This document shows positions 53,183 through 62,138 of a stretch of 64,000 bases of DNA, piece after piece (position 1 is the first letter of the stretch; the number at the start of each line of letters is the position of its first letter). The translations under genes were made by a program, and so were the position numbers. Under the pieces are notes generated by a model, which did not search any database, was not told where the DNA came from, and saw only the letters and a list, made by a program, of their open reading frames with translations. Origin of the DNA: Ralstonia sp. RRA (lineage in GTDB: Bacteria > Pseudomonadota > Gammaproteobacteria > Burkholderiales > Burkholderiaceae); contig NZ_CP146091.1 in assembly GCF_037023145.1 (NCBI RefSeq), positions 930,001-994,000 of the forward strand, written 5' to 3'.

Positions 53183-53479
53183 TTACCGCCCGCTCGGTTT
53201 CATGCGCCGAGCGGCGGCAAAGCGTGCATCTTCGCGCACGCGTTCGGGCAGGGCGCGTAGCAGAAAGTGCAAGGCCAGGGGGACGAGCACGATGTCATCC
53301 ACCCAGCCGATCACCGGGATGAAGTCCGGAATCAGATCGATCGGCGAGACTACGTAGCCGACCAGCAGCAGTGCAGCCGGCGCCAGCCACCACGGCGCGC
53401 CCGGATGGCGCAGCGCAAACCATAGCAAGCGCACGTCATTGCGCACTACGCTCCACAGGCGGAAGAGTCGTCCGAACAT
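53183..53479 (-). CDS. YkvA family (DUF1232) membrane protein
   Basis: 98-residue protein with a central hydrophobic region: the DUF1232 core YVVSPIDLIPDFIPVIGWVDD at residues 43-63 is almost invariant in the family. Function unknown. Convergent to the quinone reductase gene with nine bases between. Confidence 0.9.
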   Translation of the reverse strand: MFGRLFRLWSVVRNDVRLLWFALRHPGAPWWLAPAALLLVGYVVSPIDLIPDFIPVIGWVDDIVLVPLALHFLLRALPERVREDARFAAARRMKPSGR

Positions 53480-53591
53480 CGTGGGCTCCTTGATGAAAAG
53501 CCGGCGTCACATGGAAGGGTTTGGCCGGCGGGCCATCGTAGCAGCTTGGGGAATCGGCCCGGTTTTCAAGATTTGAACACCTATCGCCCAT

Positions 53592-53625
53592 GAAAAAAGC
53601 CGGCCCTCTCGCGAGGTGCCGGCTT
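53592..53625 (-). terminator. Terminator of the BMP-type ABC operon
   Basis: 8-bp stem AAGCCGGC/GCCGGCTT plus inner CCTC/GAGG; on the minus strand a run of T follows (plus 53593-53598 is AAAAAA). It lies 21 bases behind the binding-protein gene. Confidence 0.88.
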
Positions 53626-53645
53626 CTTGCCGCAGCGGACTGGAC

Positions 53646-54806
53646 TTAGCCCGGAATCTTGCCTTCCACGCCTTCGACGTAGAACTTGATGCCGTGCAGG
53701 AAGCCATCGTCGGCAACCTTGTCGGCGGGCAGGACTTCCTTGCCGGTGTTGTCCTTGAGCGGGCCCTTCCAGATCGGGGCCGAGCCGTCGATGATGCCCT
53801 TCTTGCGGGTCTCGACCAGTGCCTTCACGTCTTCCGGCACCACCGCGTTGTACGCGCCCAGATCGATCGCGCCTTCCTTCAGGCCCCACCACACGGTCTC
53901 GGGCTTCCACTTGTTGTTGAGCACGTCTTCAACGACCTTGTTGTAGTACACGCCCCACTTGTTGGTCGAGGCGGCCAGGTGAGCCTTCTCGCCAAACTTG
54001 GTCATGTCGCTGTCCCAGCCCAGCGCGTACACGCCTTTCTCCTGCGCGGTCTGGACCACGGCGGCGGAGTCGGTGTTCTGCATCAGCACGTCGACGCCCT
54101 GGCCGATCAGCGTGGTGGCAGCTTCACGCTCCTTGCCCGGATCGAACCACTTGTTGACCCACACCACGCGGGTGGTGGCCTTCGGGTTGACGCTGCGCGC
54201 ACCCAGCGTGAACGAGTCGATGTTGCGGATCACCTCGGGGATGGGCACCGAACCCACCACGCCCAGCTTGCCCGACTTGCTCATCTTGCCGGCCACCACG
54301 CCCGCCAGGTACGCGCCTTCATACGTGCGCACGTCGTACTGGCCGAGGTTGTCGGCGGTCTTGAAGCCCGTGGCGTGCTCGAACTTCACGTCCGGGAATT
54401 CCTTGGCGACTTTGAGCATCGATTCCATGAAACCGAAGCTCGTGCCGAAGATGACCTTGTTGCCTTGCGTTGCCAGATCGCGGAAGACGCGTTCGGCATC
54501 GGCAGCGCTTTCGGGCACGTTTTCCACGAAGCTGGTCTTCACCTTGTCGCCGAACTTGGCCTCGACTTCCTTGCGAGCGGCGTCGTGGGCGTACGTCCAG
54601 CCGGCGTCGCCCACTGGGCCAACGTAGACGAACGCAACCTTCAACGGCTCGTTGGCCGGCGCCGGTGCGGCAGCGGCGGGGGCCGAGGATGCGGCCGGCG
54701 CAGCAGTGCTGCCGCCTGCGTTGTCGTTGGACTTGCCGCAACCCCAGAGGGTGAGGGCGGCGCCGGCGGCCAGCGCGGCCAGCGTGATCCTGCGGGTAAC
54801 GTTCAT
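53646..54806 (-). CDS. BMP-family nucleoside-binding lipoprotein
   Basis: 386-residue periplasmic binding lipoprotein of the BMP/Med/PnrA family. Signal with lipobox LWGC (Cys about residue 23), an Asn/Ser/Ala-rich linker, then LKVAFVYVGPVGDAGWTYAHD, the conserved ligand-binding start. Relatives bind purine nucleosides or related compounds and work with permeases of the type found just upstream. AGGAG precedes ATG 54806. Last gene of the operon, 73 bases after the permease. Confidence 0.93.
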   Translation of the reverse strand: MNVTRRITLAALAAGAALTLWGCGKSNDNAGGSTAAPAASSAPAAAAPAPANEPLKVAFVYVGPVGDAGWTYAHDAARKEVEAKFGDKVKTSFVENVPESAADAERVFRDLATQGNKVIFGTSFGFMESMLKVAKEFPDVKFEHATGFKTADNLGQYDVRTYEGAYLAGVVAGKMSKSGKLGVVGSVPIPEVIRNIDSFTLGARSVNPKATTRVVWVNKWFDPGKEREAATTLIGQGVDVLMQNTDSAAVVQTAQEKGVYALGWDSDMTKFGEKAHLAASTNKWGVYYNKVVEDVLNNKWKPETVWWGLKEGAIDLGAYNAVVPEDVKALVETRKKGIIDGSAPIWKGPLKDNTGKEVLPADKVADDGFLHGIKFYVEGVEGKIPG

Positions 54807-54879
54807 CAATTTCTCCTGTTGTGTGGCTCGTTGACTGTGTTGAAGCAAAAAACGGAATGCAGAAAGCTTAGGCCGCAGT

Positions 54880-55800
54880 TTAGGCAGCCCCCGGGCGGAA
54901 CGGCTTGCCGAGCGACGCGGGCATGTTCAAACGAATCCAGTCCGGGTTACGCGAGATGATGGCCAGCACGACGATCGTCGCGGCAAACGGCGCCATCGAC
55001 AGAATCTGCGAGGGCACCGACACGCCCATCCCTTGCAGGTAAAACTGCAGGATCGTCACGCCGCCAAACAGCAGCGCGCCAAAGAGGATGCGCAGTGGAC
55101 GCCAGGTGGCAAAGGTGGTCAGCGCCAGCGCGATCCAGCCGCGGCCGGCGACCATGTTCTCCACCCACATCGGCGTGTAGACCAGCGACAGATACGCACC
55201 CGCCAGCCCGCAGCAGGCGCCGCCGAACAGCAGCGCGCCAAAGCGGATGGTGCGCACCGGATAGCCCAGCGCATGCGCAGACTCTGGCGATTCACCAATC
55301 GCGCGCAGCGTCAGGCCCGCGCGTGTCTTGAACAGGAACCACGCGATGGCGCCGCACAGCAGCAGGCTGAAATAGACCATCCAGTGGTGCGCGAACAGGG
55401 CCGGGCCGACGAACGGAATCGACTCCAGCCCAGGGATGCCGTGCGCCTGCGCCGGCAGCGACATGCCGACAAAGCGCTGGCCCATGAAGGCCGACAGCCC
55501 GGTGCCGAAGATCGACAAGGCGAGGCCCGTGGCGACTTGATTGGTGACCAGCACCAGCGCCAACCAGGCAAACAGCGCAGCCATCACCATGCCGGCAATC
55601 GCGCCGGCCGCAAAACCCAGCAGCGGAATCTGCGTCTGGTAGCCGACCATGAAGCCAGCCACGGCGGCCACCAGCATCATGCCCTCGGCGCCCAGGTTTA
55701 GCACGCCGGAGCGTTCGTTCATCAAGAGCCCGAGGGCGGCCAGCAGCAGCGGGGTGCCAGCGTTGATCGACGCGGCGATCAGGGGAGCAAGACTTTCCAT
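54880..55800 (-). CDS. ABC permease (nucleoside type, small subunit)
   Basis: 306-residue membrane protein with about eight to ten hydrophobic segments, BPD_transp_2 family. GTPLLLAALGLLMNERSGVLNLGAEGMMLVAA is the hallmark (split over residues 15-45). Equivalent to YufQ/NupQ-type permeases. 22 bases follow the other permease. Ends with SRNPDWIRLNMPASLGKPFRPG. Confidence 0.93.
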   Translation of the reverse strand: MESLAPLIAASINAGTPLLLAALGLLMNERSGVLNLGAEGMMLVAAVAGFMVGYQTQIPLLGFAAGAIAGMVMAALFAWLALVLVTNQVATGLALSIFGTGLSAFMGQRFVGMSLPAQAHGIPGLESIPFVGPALFAHHWMVYFSLLLCGAIAWFLFKTRAGLTLRAIGESPESAHALGYPVRTIRFGALLFGGACCGLAGAYLSLVYTPMWVENMVAGRGWIALALTTFATWRPLRILFGALLFGGVTILQFYLQGMGVSVPSQILSMAPFAATIVVLAIISRNPDWIRLNMPASLGKPFRPGAA

Positions 55801-55822
55801 GTTTCTGTTTCTCTCAGCCCGA

Positions 55823-56932
55823 TCAGTGGTGCGCGCGCCAACGCAGGCGGTATTCGATGAGCGTGTCGCAGGCCAGCAGGAAGAACAGCAGCATGCCCTG
55901 GAACACCCCGGTAATGGCCGACGGCAGGCCCAGGCGCGATTGCGCGAGCTCGCCACCGATGTAGAACAGCGACATGACGATCGCACCGAGCACGGTGCCC
56001 ACTGGATTCAGGCGCCCGACAAAGGCCACCACGATGGCCGCAAAGCCATAGCCGGGGGAGATGGACGGCAGCAACTGCCCGATCGGGCCCGTCACCTCGA
56101 AGGCACCGGCAATGCCGGCCAGCCCGCCCGAGATCAACAGCGCGGTCCACAGCGCTTTACGCGACGAGAAGCCTGCATAGCGGGCCGCCTGGGGTGCGAG
56201 CCCGCCGACCTGCAGGCGATAGCCCGCGAAGCTGCGGAACACGAACAGCGTCATCGCCGCCGTCATCACCAGCATGAACAGGAAGCCCACGTGCAGGCGC
56301 GTGCCGGCCATCAGCGTAGGCAACACGAAGGCGCTGTCGAACACGATCGATTGCGGGAAGTTCATGCCGTTCGGGTCCTTGAGCGGCCCGTTGACCATGT
56401 ACAGCAATAACAGCTGCGCGATGTACGTGAGCATCAGCGAGACGAGAATCTCGTTGGCATGAAAGCGATCGCGCAGCAGGGCGGTGATCGCTGCCCACAG
56501 CGCACCACCGATCAGGCCAGCGACGATGGCGAGCACCAGCGCGAAGCTGCCCGGGATGGACGGTGTTGGCGTATCGAAAGCGATGATCGTGGCAGCCGCA
56601 AAAATGCCGCCGACGATGAGCTGGCCCTCTGCACCGATGTTCCACACGTTGGCGCGGTAGCACACCGACAACCCCAGCGCACACAACACCAGCGGCACGG
56701 TCTTGAGCAGCACCTCGCCGATCGCTCGCTTGCTGGCCAGCGGTTCGATCAGGAACACGCGCAGGCCGGCCACTGGGTCCTTGCCCAGCAGTGCGAACAG
56801 CAGCAGACCGAACACCATTGTCAGCACCAGCGCGATCAGCGGCGAGGCATAGGCCATGGTGCGCGACGGAATCGCGCGCAACTCCAGCGAGATGGGCAGC
56901 GCCAGGCGGCTGCCATGCATGACCTCAGCCAT
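55823..56932 (-). CDS. ABC permease (nucleoside type, large subunit)
   Basis: 369-residue membrane protein, partner of the previous permease (YufP/NupP type). It contains VCYRANVWNIGAEGQLIVGG, the same EAA-like motif, and FHANEILVSLMLTYIAQLLL. Overlaps the ATPase gene by eight bases, so the two are translationally linked. Confidence 0.93.
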   Translation of the reverse strand: MAEVMHGSRLALPISLELRAIPSRTMAYASPLIALVLTMVFGLLLFALLGKDPVAGLRVFLIEPLASKRAIGEVLLKTVPLVLCALGLSVCYRANVWNIGAEGQLIVGGIFAAATIIAFDTPTPSIPGSFALVLAIVAGLIGGALWAAITALLRDRFHANEILVSLMLTYIAQLLLLYMVNGPLKDPNGMNFPQSIVFDSAFVLPTLMAGTRLHVGFLFMLVMTAAMTLFVFRSFAGYRLQVGGLAPQAARYAGFSSRKALWTALLISGGLAGIAGAFEVTGPIGQLLPSISPGYGFAAIVVAFVGRLNPVGTVLGAIVMSLFYIGGELAQSRLGLPSAITGVFQGMLLFFLLACDTLIEYRLRWRAHH

Positions 56933-58484
56933 GAGCCACCTCCGAGATTGCTGCTGCCGAAGCCGAGGCCGCGCCGGTCTTATCCCACATGCCGCTCATC
57001 CACAGGCCGATCTGTTCGCGGTCGGTGGCGTGCGTGGGAGTGGAGGGCGAGAGGCGCCCGTTGGCGATCACGTGCAGGCGATCGCACAGCGCAAAGAGTT
57101 CGTCGAGTTCTTCCGACACGATCAGGATGGCGCAGCCCCCGGCCTTGAGCGCGAGGATTTCGTTGTGGATCTGTGCCGCCGCGCCCACGTCCACGCCCCA
57201 GGTGGGTTGCGCGACGATGAGCACGCGCGGCGCGCATTCGATTTCGCGGCCGACGATGAATTTCTGCAGGTTGCCGCCCGACAGGCTCTTGGCCAGCGCG
57301 TCCGGCCCGCCGGCTTTCACGCCGAAGCGTTGGATGATGCTGGTGGCCAGCTTGGCAGCAGCCTTCTTGTCGATCAGCCCGCCACGCACCTGCGGCGCAC
57401 GCTGGTGCGTCAGCAACGTATTGGCAGCAAGCGACAGCGACGGCACCGCGCCGCGCCCCAGGCGTTCTTCCGGCACGAACGACAGTCCGCGCTTACGGCG
57501 CGCACGTGGGTCCAGCTTGGCGACGGGCTGGTTGCCGATAGTGATGGTTTGCGCTGCTGCGCGCGTGTCTTCGCCAGAGAGCGCAGCCAGCAGTTCCTGC
57601 TGCCCATTGCCTGACACGCCCGCGATGCCGACGATTTCGCCGCTGCGCAGTTGCAGGGCGATGTCGTGCAACTCGGTCGCAAAGGCATGTGCCTTGGGCA
57701 GCGACAGGCCGGCGACTTCCAGGCGGACCTCGCCCGGCGTGGTCTGCGGGCGCAGTTCGCGCGGAGGCTCGCCGCCGATCATCATGCGTGACAGCGATGC
57801 CGCCGTTTCCTGGCGTGGGTCGCACACGCCCGTGACCTTGCCCATGCGCATTACCGTGGCGGTGTGGCACAGCGCCTGGATCTCGTCGAGCTTGTGGCTG
57901 ATGTAGAGGATGCTGGTGCCTTCGGCCGCCAGCTGGCGCAGCGTCACGAAGAGCTTCTCGACGGCCTGCGGCGTTAGCACCGAGGTCGGCTCGTCGAGGA
58001 TCAACAGACGCGGCTTGGTGAGCAGCGCGCGCACGATCTCCACGCGCTGGCGCTCGCCCACGGACAGCGTATGCACATGGCGATGCGGCTCCAGCGGCAG
58101 GCCGTACTTGTCGCCGGTGGTGCGCACCTGTTCGGCCACGTCGCGCAGGTCGGTGCCTGCGGGCAGCCCGAGCAGGATGTTCTCGGCCACCGTCAACGTG
58201 TCAAACAGCGAGAAGTGCTGGAACACCATCGCAATGCCCAGCGCGCGCGCCTGGTGCGGGTTGGCGATGGTGACGGGCTGGCCGTCGAGCAGCATCTCAC
58301 CGGCGTCAGGCTGCACGGCGCCGAAGATGATCTTCATCAGCGTCGATTTGCCGGCGCCGTTTTCGCCCAGCACGGCATGGATCTCGCCCGGCGCGACGGT
58401 GAGGCTGACGCCGTCGTTGGCGACCACGCTCGGGTAGCGTTTAGTCATGCCTGTCAGCGACAGGCGCGGTGGGAGTGGTGTCAC
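56925..58484 (-). CDS. ABC ATPase with two nucleotide-binding domains (nucleoside importer)
   Basis: 519-residue duplicated ATPase as in sugar and nucleoside importers. The first domain has Walker A GENGAGKST near residue 41, signature LSVGERQRVEI and Walker B LLILDEPTS. The second is degenerate: no Walker A Lys motif (GVSGNGQQ), but LSGGNLQKFIVGREIE. This is normal for the family. GTG 58484 is the likely start; ATG at 58448 lies 12 codons in. First gene of the operon; the promoter-like element at 58653 lies about 170 bases upstream. Confidence 0.93.
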   Translation of the reverse strand: MTPLPPRLSLTGMTKRYPSVVANDGVSLTVAPGEIHAVLGENGAGKSTLMKIIFGAVQPDAGEMLLDGQPVTIANPHQARALGIAMVFQHFSLFDTLTVAENILLGLPAGTDLRDVAEQVRTTGDKYGLPLEPHRHVHTLSVGERQRVEIVRALLTKPRLLILDEPTSVLTPQAVEKLFVTLRQLAAEGTSILYISHKLDEIQALCHTATVMRMGKVTGVCDPRQETAASLSRMMIGGEPPRELRPQTTPGEVRLEVAGLSLPKAHAFATELHDIALQLRSGEIVGIAGVSGNGQQELLAALSGEDTRAAAQTITIGNQPVAKLDPRARRKRGLSFVPEERLGRGAVPSLSLAANTLLTHQRAPQVRGGLIDKKAAAKLATSIIQRFGVKAGGPDALAKSLSGGNLQKFIVGREIECAPRVLIVAQPTWGVDVGAAAQIHNEILALKAGGCAILIVSEELDELFALCDRLHVIANGRLSPSTPTHATDREQIGLWMSGMWDKTGAASASAAAISEVAHG

Positions 58485-58630
58485 AACAGTTGGCTCGTGG
58501 TTTCCGTGCCGCTCACCGCGAGCGCAAGGCTGTCGCAGAGGCGATCTCTTATGAACGTTGACGACACTTCACAACAGGCGATGCTGACGCAGATTCGCGC
58601 CGACGCATCGCAGCAATCATCATGAATGGG

Positions 58631-58645
58631 TGATGCTTTTCATCA
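58631..58645. promoter_or_regulatory. Dyad TGATG-CTTTT-CATCA at the ABC operon start site
   Basis: 5-bp perfect arms about a five-base centre, covering the predicted transcription start of the nucleoside importer. Likely a repressor site; binding protein unknown. Confidence 0.4.
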
Positions 58646-58652
58646 AATGTGA

Positions 58653-58658
58653 ATTATA
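58653..58658 (-). promoter_or_regulatory. Perfect -10 box for the nucleoside ABC operon
   Basis: Minus-strand TATAAT in an AT-rich pocket, with no good -35 at 17 bases. The start of transcription would fall near 58646, giving a leader of about 160 bases. Confidence 0.45.
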
Positions 58659-58958
58659 TCTTCCGGCGCAGCGCCAGATGGCGCGGATAGCGCATGGGTG
58701 GCGGGCATGCACCCGCCTCTCACGAGGGGTGCTGGAGTGCAAATCCCGTGCCGGCCTGAATTGGCCGATTTACGTGGGGTAGCTTGTTATGCGGGGGTAT
58801 GCAGGTTGCGAGGATGTCCCCTGTGTGGGGCGCATGAACGAGGCTGCTCGCGGCATGCACCTGCCCGGTGCCTGGGCGCGATCTGTCACTTTGCGCTACA
58901 GTTCGCGGTTTGCCCCGGCAGGGATGTCACGTCCGCTGCCGCGCTGTGTTTCCCTCCC

Positions 58959-60173
58959 ATGACTGCTCCCGCTCCCGCACGATCCCGCCTGCCTGGTCCC
59001 ATTCCTGGCTGGCTCTTGCTGCTTGGCATGCTCACCGCCGTCGGCCCGCTGTCGGTCGATATGTATCTGCCGAGCCTGCCGACCATTGCGCGCGACTTGA
59101 ATACCTCGTCGGCGGCGGCGGGCATCACGCTGACCGTCTTCCTGATCAGCCTGGCGATTGGCCAGTTGATCTACGGCCCGGCCAGTGACCGCTTTGGCCG
59201 CAAACCGCCGCTCTATATCGGTTTGGCGATGTACGTGGCGGCTTCCATTGGCTGCGCGTTTGCCAAGGACGCCACCATGCTGGCCGTGCTGCGCGGCGTG
59301 CAGGGCTTTGGCGGCTGCGCGGGCATGGTGATCGCGCGCGCGGCGGTGCGTGATCGCATGGACCCGGCCGGCGCCGCGCAAGCGTATTCCACGCTGATGC
59401 TGGTGATGGGCGTGGCGCCCATCCTCGCGCCGATGATCGGCGGGGCGGTGCTGCAGGTCGGTTCGTGGCGGATCATCTTTGCGCTGCTGACGGTCTTCGG
59501 CGTGCTGGCGCTGGCGGCCGTGCACTACCTGATGCGCGAGACGCTGGCGCCGGAAAAGGCGCGCAAGCTGGCGGTCAGCCACGTGCTGCGCGACTACTGG
59601 GAGCTGCTGCGCGACCACCACTACGCTGCCTATATGTGGTGCGGTGCCGTGTTCCTGTCGGGCATGTTTGCGTACATCACCGTGTCGTCGTTCGTGCTGA
59701 TCGACGGGTATGGCCTGTCGCCGTCGCACTACGCCTGGGTGTTCGGCAGCAACGCGGCGGGGATGATCGCGGCCTCGCGTTTGAACGTGCGGCTGGTGCG
59801 CAAGTACTCGCCGGCACGCGTGTTGCGCCGCGCGCTGTGGATTCCGGTGGTGACCAGCGTGCTGGCGACGGCGGCTGCCGCGGCCGGGTTCACGCCACTG
59901 CCCCTCGTGCTGGTGGCGTTGTTTTGCTACATCGCCTCGATCGGCTGCATCTCGCCCAACACGGGCGCGTTGGCAATGGCGGGGCAGGGCGCGCGCGCGG
60001 GCACCGGTTCAGCACTGATGGGCGCCATGCAGTTCGGCCTGGGCATGGTGACGGGTACGGTGGTCGCGGCCATCGGTCAGAGCGCGCTGCCGCTGCTGGG
60101 CATGATGGCTGTCTGCGCTGTCGTGGCGCTCATCCTGGGCTTGCGCGCCACGCGCGAAGAACCCGGCGCCTGA
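58959..60173 (+). CDS. Bcr/CflA-family multidrug efflux MFS transporter
   Basis: 404-residue twelve-helix MFS exporter. First helices read LLLGMLTAVGPLSVDMYLPSLPTI, typical of the Bcr/CflA group (bicyclomycin and chloramphenicol-type efflux), then GPASDRFGRKPPL (loop 2-3 motif) and RAAVRDRMDPAGAAQAYS. ATG 58959 is preceded by CCCTCCC only, a weak ribosome site, but the family start fits. Its own terminator-like hairpin follows. Confidence 0.92.
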   Translation: MTAPAPARSRLPGPIPGWLLLLGMLTAVGPLSVDMYLPSLPTIARDLNTSSAAAGITLTVFLISLAIGQLIYGPASDRFGRKPPLYIGLAMYVAASIGCAFAKDATMLAVLRGVQGFGGCAGMVIARAAVRDRMDPAGAAQAYSTLMLVMGVAPILAPMIGGAVLQVGSWRIIFALLTVFGVLALAAVHYLMRETLAPEKARKLAVSHVLRDYWELLRDHHYAAYMWCGAVFLSGMFAYITVSSFVLIDGYGLSPSHYAWVFGSNAAGMIAASRLNVRLVRKYSPARVLRRALWIPVVTSVLATAAAAAGFTPLPLVLVALFCYIASIGCISPNTGALAMAGQGARAGTGSALMGAMQFGLGMVTGTVVAAIGQSALPLLGMMAVCAVVALILGLRATREEPGA

Positions 60174-60188
60174 TTCCCGCTATTTCTC

Positions 60189-60212
60189 GACGCCTCTTGC
60201 TCTAGAGGCGTC
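60189..60212 (+). terminator. Hairpin terminator of the efflux gene
   Basis: 9-bp stem GACGCCTCT/AGAGGCGTC, loop TGCTCT, then TTCATCCTTTC. The T-run is weak. Confidence 0.6.
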
Positions 60213-60352
60213 TTCATCCTTTCATATGACTTTGGCATAACATGCCAGTCACGCTGGTCGTGTCCGACGCCTATGATGAGGGCAGCCGGACCACGATCAG
60301 ACGCGACCGAACCCTGCGCGACTAAGGGTTACTTCTTATATAGAATTTATCA

Positions 60353-60367
60353 ACGTTTTATTAACGT
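60353..60367. promoter_or_regulatory. Dyad ACGTT-TTATT-AACGT ahead of pxpB
   Basis: Perfect 5-bp arms in a strongly AT-rich island (60329-60367) 30 bases before the pxpB ATG. Likely the operon's promoter region; TATAGA at 60339-60344 is a possible -10. Confidence 0.4.
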
Positions 60368-60396
60368 ATCGCTTTAGTTTTCATCCGCACGCCGCC

Positions 60397-61074
60397 ATGC
60401 GCGTGCTTTCGAGACCGGGGGCTAAGTTGCAGTGCACGATTCACCGGCTGGGCGAACTGGCGCTGTTGTGCGAAGTGCCGCCGCCGGCGACCTTGAATTG
60501 CCAGCAGCGCATCTGGGCCATGGCCTCGCGCGCGTCCAACTGGGCTGGCGTGGTAGACGTGGTCCCCGGTATGAACAACCTCACGCTCGTGTTTGGTCCG
60601 CTGGCCGACGCGCGCGTGCTCGAAACCCTGCTGCGCGAAGCATGGGAAGACAGCGAGGCACTGGTGGCCGACGGCAAGCTGGTCGACATTGAAGTCGCCT
60701 ATGGCGGTGACGATGGCCCCGACCTGCGTGACGTCGCCAAGCACACCGGCCTGACCCCGGCCGAAGTCGTGCGTCGCCATACCGCGCCCGAATACATCGT
60801 CTACTTCCTCGGTTTCCAGCCGGGCTTTGCCTATATGGGTGGCTTGGACAAATCGCTCGCCACGCCGCGCCGCGCGGAGCCACGCATGGCCGTGCCTGCC
60901 GGCTCGGTTGGCATTGGCGGCGAGCAGACGGGCATCTACCCGGCCGCGTCCCCCGGCGGCTGGCAATTGCTCGGCCGCACGGATGCCGCGCTCTTCCTGC
61001 CGCAGCGTGATCCCCCCACGCTGCTGGCCCCCGGAGACCGCATCCGCTTCGTTGCCTCGAAGGTGCGCGCATGA
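60397..61074 (+). CDS. pxpB: 5-oxoprolinase subunit PxpB
   Basis: 225-residue KipI-type subunit of the ATP-dependent 5-oxoprolinase, which opens 5-oxoproline (pyroglutamate) to glutamate. FLGFQPGFAYMGGLD at about residue 140 and PGGWQLLGRTDAALF near the end are the family signatures. ATG 60397 has no ribosome site; a TTG at 60426 is an alternative. Four-base overlap with pxpC. Confidence 0.94.
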   Translation: MRVLSRPGAKLQCTIHRLGELALLCEVPPPATLNCQQRIWAMASRASNWAGVVDVVPGMNNLTLVFGPLADARVLETLLREAWEDSEALVADGKLVDIEVAYGGDDGPDLRDVAKHTGLTPAEVVRRHTAPEYIVYFLGFQPGFAYMGGLDKSLATPRRAEPRMAVPAGSVGIGGEQTGIYPAASPGGWQLLGRTDAALFLPQRDPPTLLAPGDRIRFVASKVRA

Positions 61075-62120
61075 GCTCCAAACTCCAACCCATGATCGAG
61101 ATCGTGCGGGCGGGTGTGCTCGCGTCTGTGCAGGATCTGGGCCGCACTGGTTACCGCCGCTTTGGCGTGTGCACATCGGGTGCGCTCGATCCGCTGTCGC
61201 TGTATGTGGGCAACCGCTTGGTCGGCAACCGCAGCGATGCGGCTGGCATCGAGTTCACGCTCGGCAACGCCACGCTGCGCTTCCAGGCCAATGGCCTGAT
61301 CGCGCTTACCGGCGCCGATTGCCGCGCCACGCTCGATGGCACGCCGGTGCACGCCTGGCGCGCTACCCCCGTGCAGCGCGGCCAGACGTTGACCTTGCGT
61401 GTGGCGCAGGGCGGCGTGCGTGCCTATCTGTGCGTGGCCGGCGGCATCGATGTGCCGGAGATGATGGGTTCGCGCAGCACCGACCTCAAGGCTGGCTTTG
61501 GCGGCTTTGAAGGGCGCCCGCTCAAGGACGGCGACAAGCTGCCCGTGCTGCCCGCGGATACATCGCACGCACCCGACATCAGCAAGGACGCCGTCGCCGT
61601 GAAGGCCGCGCGCTGGACGTTCGACCGCGCGCAAGATGGCACGCCGGTGATGCGCGTGCTGCCTGGCCCGGAATACGATGACTTTCTCGCTGATGCACAA
61701 GCCGCATTCTGGGAATCGGACTGGACGCTGACCCCCAACAGCAACCGCATGGGCTTCCGCCTGCAAGGGCCACAGCTTGCTCGCAAGAAGCAACAGAGCG
61801 GCGATCTGCTTTCGCATGGCGTGGTGCCTGGCGTGATCCAGGTGCCGCCGTCGGGCCAGCCGATTGTGCTGATGGCCGATGCGCAAACGACTGGCGGCTA
61901 TCCCAAGATCGGCACCGTCATCCTGGCCGATCAATGGCGCCTGGCGCAGATCCCGCTGGGCACGCGCATCCGCTTTGAGCGTGTGACGCTGGAAGAAGCC
62001 GAAGCCGCGCGCGCCGAGGTGACACGCTATCTGCAGCAAATCGAAACCGCGCTGGATTGGCAGCGCCAGGGCATTCTGTCGACTGCGCGGCGTACCGCCA
62101 AAACACGACTGAACGCCTGA
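61071..62120 (+). CDS. pxpC: 5-oxoprolinase subunit PxpC
   Basis: 349-residue KipA-type subunit (biotin-dependent carboxyltransferase-like fold). It begins with IEIVRAGVLASVQDLGRTGYRRFGV and has CTSGALDPLSL, the family's N-terminal block; MGFRLQGPQL and GYPKIGTVILADQWRLAQ follow. Coupled to pxpB by an ATGA overlap and 18 bases ahead of pxpA. Together with PxpB it forms the ATP-using half of the enzyme. Confidence 0.94.
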   Translation: MSSKLQPMIEIVRAGVLASVQDLGRTGYRRFGVCTSGALDPLSLYVGNRLVGNRSDAAGIEFTLGNATLRFQANGLIALTGADCRATLDGTPVHAWRATPVQRGQTLTLRVAQGGVRAYLCVAGGIDVPEMMGSRSTDLKAGFGGFEGRPLKDGDKLPVLPADTSHAPDISKDAVAVKAARWTFDRAQDGTPVMRVLPGPEYDDFLADAQAAFWESDWTLTPNSNRMGFRLQGPQLARKKQQSGDLLSHGVVPGVIQVPPSGQPIVLMADAQTTGGYPKIGTVILADQWRLAQIPLGTRIRFERVTLEEAEAARAEVTRYLQQIETALDWQRQGILSTARRTAKTRLNA

Positions 62121-62138
62121 AGCACCGGACACGACACC

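Larger units (their letters stand above)
58485..58958. other. Divergent intergenic region, ABC operon and efflux gene
   Basis: 474 bases without a supported gene. The left part holds the minus-strand promoter element and dyad described at 58631-58658. The rest is GC-rich and seems to carry only the leader of the efflux gene; an in-frame extension of that gene back to 58698 is Cys/Arg-rich and unlike the family. No riboswitch or small RNA is recognised. Confidence 0.5.

Noticed and set aside
53616..54959. A 447-codon plus-strand frame opposite the nucleoside-binding lipoprotein
   Set aside because: Shadow frame; the minus-strand gene has signal, lipobox and family motifs.
57410..57700. Missing Walker A lysine in the second half of the nucleoside ABC ATPase as damage
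   Set aside because: A degenerate second nucleotide site (GVSGNGQQ) is normal in this duplicated ATPase family.
58698..58958. N-terminal extension of the efflux gene by 87 codons
   Set aside because: Cys/Arg-rich residues unlike the Bcr/CflA family, whose first helix follows directly after ATG 58959.
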